Assembly: GCF_900113525.1 (NCBI RefSeq)
Contig: NZ_FOPP01000015.1
Span: 1-64,000 of the forward strand
DNA length: 64,000 nt
Source of the DNA: Pedobacter insulae
GTDB lineage: Bacteria; Bacteroidota; Bacteroidia; Sphingobacteriales; Sphingobacteriaceae
Direction: 5' to 3'
This document shows positions 36,551 through 44,305 of this stretch, one piece after another. How positions within the stretch are numbered: the first letter of the stretch is position 1; each line of letters starts with the position of its first letter. The notes below the pieces were generated by a model, which was given only the letters and a program-made list of their open reading frames with translations, was not told the origin of the DNA and ran no database searches. The position numbers were made by a program, and so were the translations under genes.

Positions 36551-37783
36551 ATGAAAGTTGACTATATTGCTTTATCTGTACCGGTATTTTTTATACTAAT
36601 CGGAATAGAACTGGCTTATGCATTTTGGAAAAAGTTAAAATACTATCGCTTTAATGATTCAATCTCCAATTTAAGCCAGGGAATAGGGTCGCAGATTACA
36701 GGCCTGTTTATGAAAACAGCTCTGTTTTTTGGTTATAAATACATTTTTGAAAATTGGCGGCTGTTCGATTTACCCACAACGATATGGGTATGGATAATAC
36801 TGTTTATTGGCGTAGATTTTTTCTATTATTGGTTTCATAGAATGAGCCACCAGGTAAATGCCTTATGGGCGGCACATATTGTGCACCATCAATCCGAAGA
36901 GTATAATTTAACAGTTGCCTTGCGACAATCATGGTTTCAAAGCTGGTTTGCATGGGTGTTCTATTTACCTTTAGCCCTTATTGGCTTCGATCCAATTATG
37001 TTTGTTACATTAAGTGCCTTTAACACCTTGTATCAGTTCTGGATCCATACCCGGACCATTAAAAGTATGGGTTTTTTAGAGTACATCTTGAATACACCTT
37101 CTCATCACCGCGTGCATCATGGTTCTAATCCAAAATATATAGATAAAAACCATGCAGGTTCCTTAATTATCTGGGATAAACTGTTTGGTACTTTTCAAAA
37201 GGAAGAGGAAGAAGTTTATTATGGCATTACAACCCCATTGGCAAGTTGGAATCCAGTATGGGCAAATTTTCACTATTGGGTAGAACTTTGGCATACTGCA
37301 AGAAAATCCACCCGGCTGATTGATAAAATAAGTGTATTTATTAAGCCGCCAGGATGGTATCCAGAGAGCCTTGGAGGCTTCAAAAGTGCACCTGATATTG
37401 ATGTAGCCAATTATAGAAAATATGATGACAACTATCATTCTCACATAATACTATATGTGTTATTCCAATTTCTTGTGGCTTTGGCGAGTGGTTCGGCTTT
37501 ATTATTTTTAAATGCTAAAATGAACTTAAGTGATTTAACCCATGCATCGATCTTTACCATATTTACCTTACTTACCTGTGGCGCATTACTTGAGCAGAAA
37601 AAATGGTTAAGATCTTTCGAACTTATTCGTTTAATTGGCAGCATTGTATTTGTTTTTTTATTTAGAGAGAGAATTAATAATGATTTATTAGTAATTGGTT
37701 TTATGTTTATTCAACTGATCTCTGTATTTTGGTTCTATTATTTACAAAACGCTCTATATGCTCAAAAACCACCTCGGGTTTAA
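36551..37783 (+). CDS. alkylglycerol monooxygenase-like di-iron membrane protein (fatty acid hydroxylase superfamily)
   Basis: 410 residues. Histidine boxes of the di-iron hydroxylases are complete: H96RMSH100, H109IVHH113, H185HRVHH190, with further His166 and His201. The region FENWRLFDLP through IIWDKLFGTF (about 66-215) reads very much like animal alkylglycerol monooxygenase (AGMO/TMEM195), including ALRQSW, YQFWIHT, ILNTPSHHRVHHG and IDKNHAG. AGMO also has the extended multi-helix C-terminus seen here after about 290. AGMO cleaves ether lipids with tetrahydrobiopterin. The stop lies inside the next gene (26-base overlap), a YhhN/lysoplasmalogenase homologue. Similarity is from memory; substrate is inferred. 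Confidence 0.8.
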   Translation: MKVDYIALSVPVFFILIGIELAYAFWKKLKYYRFNDSISNLSQGIGSQITGLFMKTALFFGYKYIFENWRLFDLPTTIWVWIILFIGVDFFYYWFHRMSHQVNALWAAHIVHHQSEEYNLTVALRQSWFQSWFAWVFYLPLALIGFDPIMFVTLSAFNTLYQFWIHTRTIKSMGFLEYILNTPSHHRVHHGSNPKYIDKNHAGSLIIWDKLFGTFQKEEEEVYYGITTPLASWNPVWANFHYWVELWHTARKSTRLIDKISVFIKPPGWYPESLGGFKSAPDIDVANYRKYDDNYHSHIILYVLFQFLVALASGSALLFLNAKMNLSDLTHASIFTIFTLLTCGALLEQKKWLRSFELIRLIGSIVFVFLFRERINNDLLVIGFMFIQLISVFWFYYLQNALYAQKPPRV

Positions 37784-38462
37784 CTTTTACTTTGCCCTAT
37801 TATTTATTGTCCAATTATTTACAGAGTCCGATACTTTAACAGATTTATTCTTATTTCCTCAGATACATTACTTTACAAAACCGCTCATAGCATTTTCTTT
37901 ATTTGCTTTGTTAGTTTACCATACAAATTTAAAAGGTCGGTTTTCGAAGCGTATTGCCGCTGGTTTACTTTTTGGCTTAGCTGGAGATATTTTCCTAATG
38001 TTTGAAGATTGCTTTATGTATGGTCTTTTGTCTTTTTTACTTGGCCATATCATGTATATTTCAGCATTTTTTCTAGATTATAAAATAAACACCAGTATCA
38101 ATAAAGACCATGCAAAAAATGCTGTCTTGGGTTTTGGATTTTTTATAATTCTGTTTTGTGGTGGATTGTGGCCTTATTTAGGGGAAATGAAAATTCCGGT
38201 GATCATTTATGCTATAGCCATATCGGCAATGGGTATAATGGCGTTCAAAAGATTTGGAAGGGTAAATTCCTTGAGCTACAAACTTATAGCTGTTGGAGCA
38301 ATATTATTTGTGCTTTCTGATGCATTTTTAGCTATCAACAGATTTGCTTACAGTTTTAAGCTGTCTGGTTGGATAATCATGGCTACCTATATGGCGGCTC
38401 AATATTTGATTACCTTTGGAACAATGGAACGAAGGATAAAAAATAAGATAGAGGAAACCTAG
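37758..38462 (+). CDS. YhhN family protein, putative lysoplasmalogenase (TMEM86-like)
   Basis: 234 residues with about eight membrane helices. Family marks are the KPL segment near residue 35 (FTKPLIAFSLFALLV), LLFGLAGDIFLM, FLLGHIMYISAF and LFVLSDAFLAINRF. Animal TMEM86 proteins of this family hydrolyse the vinyl ether bond of lysoplasmalogens. The start lies 26 bases inside the AGMO-like gene, giving tight translational coupling. Together they suggest ether-lipid breakdown or remodelling. The end is four bases from the convergent small unknown gene. Confidence 0.85.
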   Translation: MLKNHLGFNFYFALLFIVQLFTESDTLTDLFLFPQIHYFTKPLIAFSLFALLVYHTNLKGRFSKRIAAGLLFGLAGDIFLMFEDCFMYGLLSFLLGHIMYISAFFLDYKINTSINKDHAKNAVLGFGFFIILFCGGLWPYLGEMKIPVIIYAIAISAMGIMAFKRFGRVNSLSYKLIAVGAILFVLSDAFLAINRFAYSFKLSGWIIMATYMAAQYLITFGTMERRIKNKIEET

Positions 38463-38466
38463 TTTT

Positions 38467-38871
38467 CTATTTAATCATAACACCTGGTTTATTGAGCAAG
38501 GGGATTTTAATCATATTTCCTTCCACAATACTTTCAGGTAGAAAAATGAATTTCTTATCAAAAATTTCCTTTCCTATATAATAACTCAGCCAATATTCAT
38601 TTGTTAAGCCAAACACCTGTGTGTCAATAGCTTCAACGCCTGCAAAAGAACTTGCAGCCAAATCGCCTATAAAATGTCGCAATAAAGAAGTTTTAACCTG
38701 TGCTCCATCTTTTTCGCCATAACCTTTAGAGGTGATCATCACATTGCTAATGGGGATAGTCTTCAAATTAACAACGTAAACACTCCAGTTTTTAACTTCT
38801 GGAGTTTCACTCATTAAGACAATAGCAATAGCTACATCTTCTACTACGTTATTTGGTAAATCCGCTTTCAA
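38467..38871 (-). CDS. small conserved protein of unknown function
   Basis: 134 residues without signal peptide or membrane segment. Predicted beta-rich: WSVYVVNLKTIPISNVMITS, FAGVEAIDTQVFGL, NEYWLSYYIGKEIFDKKFIF. I do not recognise a named family. It begins 13 bases after topA ends on the same strand, so it is likely the second gene of a topA unit. The compact domain and co-transcription argue for a real gene. Role unknown. Confidence 0.65.
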   Translation of the reverse strand: MKADLPNNVVEDVAIAIVLMSETPEVKNWSVYVVNLKTIPISNVMITSKGYGEKDGAQVKTSLLRHFIGDLAASSFAGVEAIDTQVFGLTNEYWLSYYIGKEIFDKKFIFLPESIVEGNMIKIPLLNKPGVMIK

Positions 38872-38884
38872 TAATCCTAAGTAA

Positions 38885-41437
38885 TTACTTTTTCTTTGCT
38901 ATGACTTTTTTCTTGGCGGGTGCTTTTTTCTTTTTAGGTTCGAAAGCATTAGGCACTTGAGCCACAATTAACTTTTTAACGTCTTCCAGCGACATGGAAG
39001 TTAGTTCTTCGGCAGTAAATTTTTGCTTAGTTTTTGCATTAGTGCCTAACTTTAACATTTCCTTTCCAAAACGGATAAATGGACCCCATCTTCCATTTTC
39101 TATGGCTATTTTTTCATCAGCCCACTGTTGGATAAACCGATTGTTTTCTTTCTCAATTTTCTTCTCAATTAACTCGTTGATATCTTTGTGTGTTAACTGC
39201 TCGAAGTTAAAGGCTTTTGGAACATTGATAAACAGGTTATTCCATTTAATAAAAGGACCAAAACGACCCGTTCCCTTGGTAACTGGTAAACCATCATAAG
39301 AGGCTACAGGAGCGTCTGCGCTAACCTTCTCACTAATGATCTCGATCGCACGTTGAATATCTACCGTGAGGGGATCTTCATTTTTTGGAATAGAGATAAA
39401 CGCATCTCCCCATTTTACATAAGGGCCAAAACGGCCAACACCAACAGAAACTTCCTTGCCCTCATAATCTTCTAACTGGAATGGAAGTTTAAATTGATCT
39501 AAGGCCTCCTCAAGAGTTACTGTTGCAACAGATTGAGTTTTAGATAAACTAGCATAACGAGGTTTTTCAGCTGTTTCGTCTTCGCTTATCTCTCCAATCT
39601 GAACTAGCGGCCCATAACGTCCCACTTTTGCATACACGTTTTTGCCGGTTGTTGGATCTACACCCAATAAACGTTCTCCATTTGCTCTGTCTGCATTTTC
39701 AAGGGTATTTTCAACTTCACCATGAAAAGGTGTATAAAACGAATGTAGCATTTTTGTCCACTCTTTTAATCCCTGGGCTATTTCATCAAATTGTTTTTCA
39801 ACATTAGCTGTGAAATTGAAATCAACAATACCTTTAAAATGTTCAACTAAAAAGTCGTTTACAACCTCACCAATATCCGTAGGGAATAGCTTTGCCTTCT
39901 CAGCGCCTGTAATTTCAGATTTGGTTACTTTATCGATATTTCCATTCGTTAATACCATATACACAAAATCCCGTTTTCTTCCATCTCTATCTTCCTTAAC
40001 CACATAACCACGATTTTGAACCGTAGAGATAGTGGGTGCATAAGTAGAAGGTCGGCCAATGCCCAGTTCCTCTAATTTTTTCACTAAACTAGCCTCGGTA
40101 TATCTGGCAGGAGGACGGGAAAAGCGCTCTGTTGCAGCCAATTCCTTTATATACAATGCCTGTCCCTTGGTGAGTGGCGGCAGTAAATTATTGTTTTCAT
40201 TGTCGTCGTCTTCCTCATCTGTTGATTCCAGATATACCTTTAAAAAGCCGTCAAATTTAAGTACTTCTCCCTCTGCAATTAATTCTTCATTTCGGGTACT
40301 GATATTTATTCCTACAGTCGTTTTTTCGAATACTGCTTCGCTCATTTGTGAAGCAATAGCACGTTTCCAGATCAAATCATAAAGACGCTTTTCTGAATTG
40401 TCGCCGTCTACGCTGTGCTGACTAAAATAAGTAGGTCTAATCGCCTCGTGAGCTTCTTGAGCGCCTGCAGACTTGGTTTTATAAACTCTCGGTTGGTGAT
40501 ATTGATCTCCCCATGCAGATTTAATCTCAGCAGCAGCAGCACTAACTGCAGTTTCCGATAAATTTACAGAATCGGTACGCATATAGGTTATCTTACCACT
40601 TTCATATAAACGCTGGGCAATTTGCATGGTTCTTGCTACTGAAAACCCCAGTTTTCGAGAAGCTTCTTGTTGCAAGGTAGAAGTGGTGAACGGAGCAGCA
40701 GGATTCCGCTTTGCGGGTTTAACCTCTAAACTGCTAACTGCAAAATTTGCATTGATACAATCTTGTAAGAATTGCTCCGCATCAATTGCCTTTTCAAATC
40801 GCTGAGGCAATTCCGCTCTTACAATTTCTCTTGCTTTATCAGTTGTAAATTGAGCCGTGACTTTAAATGCAGCAGTAGCATTAAATCTATTAACCTCTCG
40901 TTCACGGTCTACAATTAACCTAACAGCTACCGATTGAACCCGGCCTGCTGATAGTGATGGTTTAATTTTCTTCCACAGTACCGGCGATAATTCAAAACCT
41001 ACTAAACGATCTAAAACCCTGCGAGCTTGTTGGGCATACACCAAATTGTAATCTATTGTTCGGGGGGCTTCAATAGCTTTTAGAATAGCTGGCTTAGTTA
41101 TTTCATGGAAAACAATCCTTTTCGTATTATGTTCCTTCAGACCTAATGTTTCATATAAATGCCATGATATAGCTTCTCCTTCGCGGTCTTCATCGGATGC
41201 TAACCATACCATTTCAGCTTCCTTAGCAAGTTTCTTAAGTTCTGCTACGACCTGCTTTTTATCTGCAGGTACTTCATAAGTTTGGCTAAAGTTATTAGAT
41301 GTGTCAATTCCCATGTCACCCTTCACCAAGTCGCGAATGTGACCATAACTAGATTTAACCAAAAAATCTTTTCCTAAATACCCTTCTATGGTTTTAGCTT
41401 TTGCTGGTGATTCGACAATTAGTAAATTTTTAGCCAT
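38885..41437 (-). CDS. topA: DNA topoisomerase I
   Basis: 850 residues. The TOPRIM domain opens the protein (LLIVESPAKAKTIEGYLG, SDEDREGEAISWHL), the active-site tyrosine lies in TYMRTDSVNLS, and LVGFELSPVLWKKI and GIGRPSTYAPTI are present. The C-terminus has no four-Cys zinc fingers but four repeats of the GPFIKW type (GPLVQIG, GPYVKWG, GPFIKWN, GPFIRFG) and a basic KKKKAPAKKKVIAKKK tail. It relaxes negative supercoils behind moving polymerases. Confidence 0.96.
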   Translation of the reverse strand: MAKNLLIVESPAKAKTIEGYLGKDFLVKSSYGHIRDLVKGDMGIDTSNNFSQTYEVPADKKQVVAELKKLAKEAEMVWLASDEDREGEAISWHLYETLGLKEHNTKRIVFHEITKPAILKAIEAPRTIDYNLVYAQQARRVLDRLVGFELSPVLWKKIKPSLSAGRVQSVAVRLIVDREREVNRFNATAAFKVTAQFTTDKAREIVRAELPQRFEKAIDAEQFLQDCINANFAVSSLEVKPAKRNPAAPFTTSTLQQEASRKLGFSVARTMQIAQRLYESGKITYMRTDSVNLSETAVSAAAAEIKSAWGDQYHQPRVYKTKSAGAQEAHEAIRPTYFSQHSVDGDNSEKRLYDLIWKRAIASQMSEAVFEKTTVGINISTRNEELIAEGEVLKFDGFLKVYLESTDEEDDDNENNNLLPPLTKGQALYIKELAATERFSRPPARYTEASLVKKLEELGIGRPSTYAPTISTVQNRGYVVKEDRDGRKRDFVYMVLTNGNIDKVTKSEITGAEKAKLFPTDIGEVVNDFLVEHFKGIVDFNFTANVEKQFDEIAQGLKEWTKMLHSFYTPFHGEVENTLENADRANGERLLGVDPTTGKNVYAKVGRYGPLVQIGEISEDETAEKPRYASLSKTQSVATVTLEEALDQFKLPFQLEDYEGKEVSVGVGRFGPYVKWGDAFISIPKNEDPLTVDIQRAIEIISEKVSADAPVASYDGLPVTKGTGRFGPFIKWNNLFINVPKAFNFEQLTHKDINELIEKKIEKENNRFIQQWADEKIAIENGRWGPFIRFGKEMLKLGTNAKTKQKFTAEELTSMSLEDVKKLIVAQVPNAFEPKKKKAPAKKKVIAKKK

Positions 41438-41577
41438 TCAGAACGTTTTTCTGCAAATAAAACTATAAATAACGCTAAAATCAAAATAGATATGGTAATT
41501 ATTTTTTAAAAAAGCTGGCTTTATTCAGCGTAATTAGCTCAAATACATAACTTAAACACTCAATATGACCTGTTTAA

Positions 41578-41596
41578 GATATTTTTAAAAAATATC
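41578..41596. repeat. AT-rich inverted repeat in the topA-gpx intergenic region
   Basis: gatattttt (41578-41586) and aaaaatatc (41588-41596) pair perfectly around one base. It lies in the 239-base divergent gap between topA and the peroxidase gene; it may be an operator or simply AT-rich chance. Nothing else is readable in the gap. Confidence 0.3.
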
Positions 41597-41676
41597 AATT
41601 TCTTTACGATATAATTATTTTAGGCAACCATTTTGTAAGTAACTTCGTATATTGAAAAACAACTAATTCAAAAGAC

Positions 41677-42195
41677 ATGATCAACAACCTATTATTAATA
41701 CTTAGCTTATGGATTACTCCGAATCCTCCTAAGTCTGTTTACGATTTCACAATTAAAACAATTGATGGCAAAGAAGTAAAGCTTTCGAAATTTAAAGGCA
41801 AGAAGATACTAATTGTAAATACGGCTTCAAAATGCGGTTACACCCCGCAATATGAGGACTTGGAAAAATTACACAAACAATATGGAAAGGACGTAGTGCT
41901 GATTGGTTTTCCTGCTGGGAATTTCGGTGGACAGGAACTTGCTACGAACACAGAAATTCAGGATTTCTGTAAGAAAAATTTTGGAGTAACCTTCCTTTTA
42001 AGCGAAAAAGTTAGTGTTAAAGGGCAGGATATCAATCCCTTATTTGCTTATTTAACAAATGAGGAGAATCCAGATTTTAAAGGAGATATAAAATGGAATT
42101 TTGAGAAATTTTTAATCAACGAGAAAGGTGAATTGGTACATCGCTATCGATCGGCAACTAAGCCCCTTTCCAGTGAAATTGTGAAGAATTTATAA
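41677..42195 (+). CDS. glutathione peroxidase-like thiol peroxidase
   Basis: 172 residues. Peroxidatic Cys53 lies in NTASKCGYTPQYEDL and a second cysteine, Cys98 (TEIQDFCKKNFGVTF), stands where thioredoxin-dependent GPx enzymes have the resolving cysteine. Gln86 (GGQE) and the IKWNFEKFL tryptophan complete the site. The usual PCNQFG reads PAGNFG here. A short hydrophobic N-terminus (LLLILSLWITP) suggests export or anchoring. It likely reduces hydroperoxides with thioredoxin. A terminator follows. Confidence 0.92.
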   Translation: MINNLLLILSLWITPNPPKSVYDFTIKTIDGKEVKLSKFKGKKILIVNTASKCGYTPQYEDLEKLHKQYGKDVVLIGFPAGNFGGQELATNTEIQDFCKKNFGVTFLLSEKVSVKGQDINPLFAYLTNEENPDFKGDIKWNFEKFLINEKGELVHRYRSATKPLSSEIVKNL

Positions 42196-42215
42196 GCATG
42201 CTTATTGTTATTAAG

Positions 42216-42246
42216 AGTCTCAATGCGTTTGTATTGAGACTTTTTT
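42216..42246 (+). terminator. rho-independent terminator of the peroxidase gene
   Basis: Nine-bp perfect stem agtctcaat (42216-42224) / attgagact (42233-42241), eight-base loop, then a T-run to 42246. The mtfA start follows 13 bases later. Confidence 0.88.
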
Positions 42247-42259
42247 ATGATTTCTGTTT

Positions 42260-43027
42260 ATGAATTTTTCGCCCTATCTTATCCTTGCAACTACGCTCGC
42301 TATCGCTTTATATTTCATTTTCAAGAAAAAGAAATTGGTTAAGCGTCCTCTAAGCAAGCTAGAGCTACAACTATTAGGCACGCAGGTTGATTTCTACATC
42401 CGGCTGGATGCTGATAAAAGAAAGCTTTTTGAAGAAAAAGTGATAGCATTTCTCGGTGCAGTTAAAATTGAAGGCATTGGACTGGAAATTACCGCCTTAG
42501 ATAAATTGCTCATTGCCTCAAGCGCCGTTATCCCTATTTTCGGTTTTGATAGCTGGGAGTACAAAAATTTAACCAGCGTATTATTATATCCCAACACTTT
42601 TAATAAGGATTTTCAGTTTGAAGGCGGTAAAAGAAATATAATGGGTATGGTGGGCACAGGATATATGAACGGACAAATGATCTTATCCCAAGCTGCTTTG
42701 AGGCATGGATTTTCAAAAAGTGCAGGAAAAGAAAATACCGGTATTCATGAATTTGTTCACCTATTGGATTTATCTGACGGCGCCACAGATGGTATTCCCG
42801 AGAATTTATTGACCCATGAATATATAATTCCGTGGGTAAAGATGATGCATAAAGAGATGGAAATGATTGCAAAAGATAAATCTGATATTAATCCCTACGC
42901 AATTACCAATGAAGCAGAGTTTTTTGCAGTTGTTTCTGAATATTTTTTCGAACAACCAGGGATATTAAAAGATAAACATCCCGATCTATATGAGCGTTTG
43001 AGTGAGATCTTTGCTCAAGAACGATAA
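42260..43027 (+). CDS. mtfA: MtfA-family zinc peptidase, membrane anchored
   Basis: 255 residues. A single N-terminal membrane helix (YLILATTLAIALYFIF) is followed by the MtfA domain: zinc site H163EFVH167 and the later NEAEFFAVVSEYFFEQP glutamate. E. coli MtfA is a cytosolic aminopeptidase that binds Mlc and modulates glucose uptake; most relatives in Bacteroidota have this anchor and no Mlc partner. The start is close behind the peroxidase terminator, so it needs its own promoter, which is not obvious. Confidence 0.88.
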   Translation: MNFSPYLILATTLAIALYFIFKKKKLVKRPLSKLELQLLGTQVDFYIRLDADKRKLFEEKVIAFLGAVKIEGIGLEITALDKLLIASSAVIPIFGFDSWEYKNLTSVLLYPNTFNKDFQFEGGKRNIMGMVGTGYMNGQMILSQAALRHGFSKSAGKENTGIHEFVHLLDLSDGATDGIPENLLTHEYIIPWVKMMHKEMEMIAKDKSDINPYAITNEAEFFAVVSEYFFEQPGILKDKHPDLYERLSEIFAQER

Positions 43028-43067
43028 GTAGCGCTTAGGTATTTTCAGACCCCGCTTCAGTAGCTTC

Positions 43068-43117
43068 ACTAATTAAATTAGTTTAATGAAAATTAGAATA
43101 CTAATAATATTAGTATT
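43068..43117. promoter_or_regulatory. duplicated operator ACTAAT-N3-ATTAGT before dinB
   Basis: Two copies of the same inverted repeat: ACTAAT-TAA-ATTAGT at 43068-43082 and ACTAAT-AAT-ATTAGT at 43100-43114, the second extending to a 9-bp arm (43097-43117). Their centres are 32 bases apart, about three helical turns. The second one touches the -7 box, so a bound protein would block transcription. This looks like the site of a damage-responsive repressor (inference). Confidence 0.65.
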
Positions 43118-43124
43118 ATATTTG
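43117..43124 (+). promoter_or_regulatory. dinB-dnaE2 promoter, -7 box
   Basis: TATATTTG matches TAnnTTTG. It ends nine bases before the dinB ATG at 43133 and directly follows the second operator copy. Confidence 0.55.
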
Positions 43125-43132
43125 TTTTTATA

Positions 43133-44299
43133 ATGGAGCTTGTCGACAAACATATCATTCATATGGATCAGGATGCATTTTTTGTATCCGTTGAAATTCT
43201 AAAAGATTCTTCGTTAGCGGGTAAACCCGTAATTATTGGAGGGATGTCTGATCGGGGAGTGGTAGCATCATGTAGCTATGAAGCACGTAAATTTGGAATT
43301 CACTCCGCCATGCCAAGTAGAATGGCCCGGCAGCTTTGTCCGCATGCTGTTTTTGTAAAGGGTAGTATGGAAGATTACAGCAAGAAATCTAACGAAATCA
43401 CACAGCTACTCCAAGAGAAGGTACCGGTTATTGAAAAGGCGAGCATCGACGAACATTATATTGATATGACCGGGATGGATAAGTTTTTTGGCTGCATGAA
43501 ATTCGCTCAAGAACTACGAAAGTCCGTTTTAAACGAGATTGGATTACCGATTTCATTTGGTTTGTCGATCAATAAAACGGTGTCTAAAATGGTTACGAAT
43601 GAGTGTAAGCCTAATGGAGAGAAGGAGGTGGCTAAATTGAATGTCCAGCCTTTTCTAAATCCATTATCTATTAAAAAAATACCCGGATTAGGGAATGCCA
43701 CATTTATTAAGCTAAGTGAAATGGGTGTTAGAAAAATCCATACTTTAACTCAAATTCCACATGATTTAATGTTTAAGATACTAGGTCAAAATGGTTTAAG
43801 TCTTTGGCAGAAAGCGAATGGGATAGACAATTCGCCGGTCATTCCTTACCGCGAACAAAAGTCTATTGGCAAACAAACCACATTCGATAGCGATAGCATG
43901 GATATTTCGGGCATGAAAATTATTTTGACCGACATGATTACAAAACTTGCTTTTGAACTTCGCCAGAAACAAAGGCTTACTGCTTGCATTACAGTAACTA
44001 TTAGATATGCCAATTTTGAAACCGTGACACAGCAAGCAAAAATTCCATATACCTCCCTCGATACCGTTTTAATTCTAAAGGCAAAAGAACTCTTTGATAA
44101 ATTGTATTCAAAGAGGATGCTTTTACGGTTAGTGGGTGTAAAGCTTTCTCATTTGGTTTGTGGATATGAGCAAGTTGGCTTATATGGACCGTCTGAGAAG
44201 ATTTATAACCTTTATCAAAGTATGGATAAAATGCGTTCAAGATATGGCGTTGATGCGATTAAACTAGCCACCGTTCTACCGTCAAAACTACGTCACTAG
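43133..44299 (+). CDS. dinB: Y-family DNA polymerase (DinB-like)
   Basis: 388 residues. Catalytic carboxylates are present: Asp in HMDQDAFFVSVE and the Asp-Glu pair in ASIDEHYIDMTG. The palm and thumb are followed by a little-finger domain (from about 240). SIDEHYID differs from the more common SIDEAYLD. It is followed six bases later by a short DnaE-type polymerase, the arrangement of an inducible mutagenesis cassette in which the Y-family member may act with DnaE2. The duplicated operator upstream supports damage control. No LexA-like gene is next to it. Confidence 0.9.
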   Translation: MELVDKHIIHMDQDAFFVSVEILKDSSLAGKPVIIGGMSDRGVVASCSYEARKFGIHSAMPSRMARQLCPHAVFVKGSMEDYSKKSNEITQLLQEKVPVIEKASIDEHYIDMTGMDKFFGCMKFAQELRKSVLNEIGLPISFGLSINKTVSKMVTNECKPNGEKEVAKLNVQPFLNPLSIKKIPGLGNATFIKLSEMGVRKIHTLTQIPHDLMFKILGQNGLSLWQKANGIDNSPVIPYREQKSIGKQTTFDSDSMDISGMKIILTDMITKLAFELRQKQRLTACITVTIRYANFETVTQQAKIPYTSLDTVLILKAKELFDKLYSKRMLLRLVGVKLSHLVCGYEQVGLYGPSEKIYNLYQSMDKMRSRYGVDAIKLATVLPSKLRH

Positions 44300-44305
44300 C
44301 AAATC

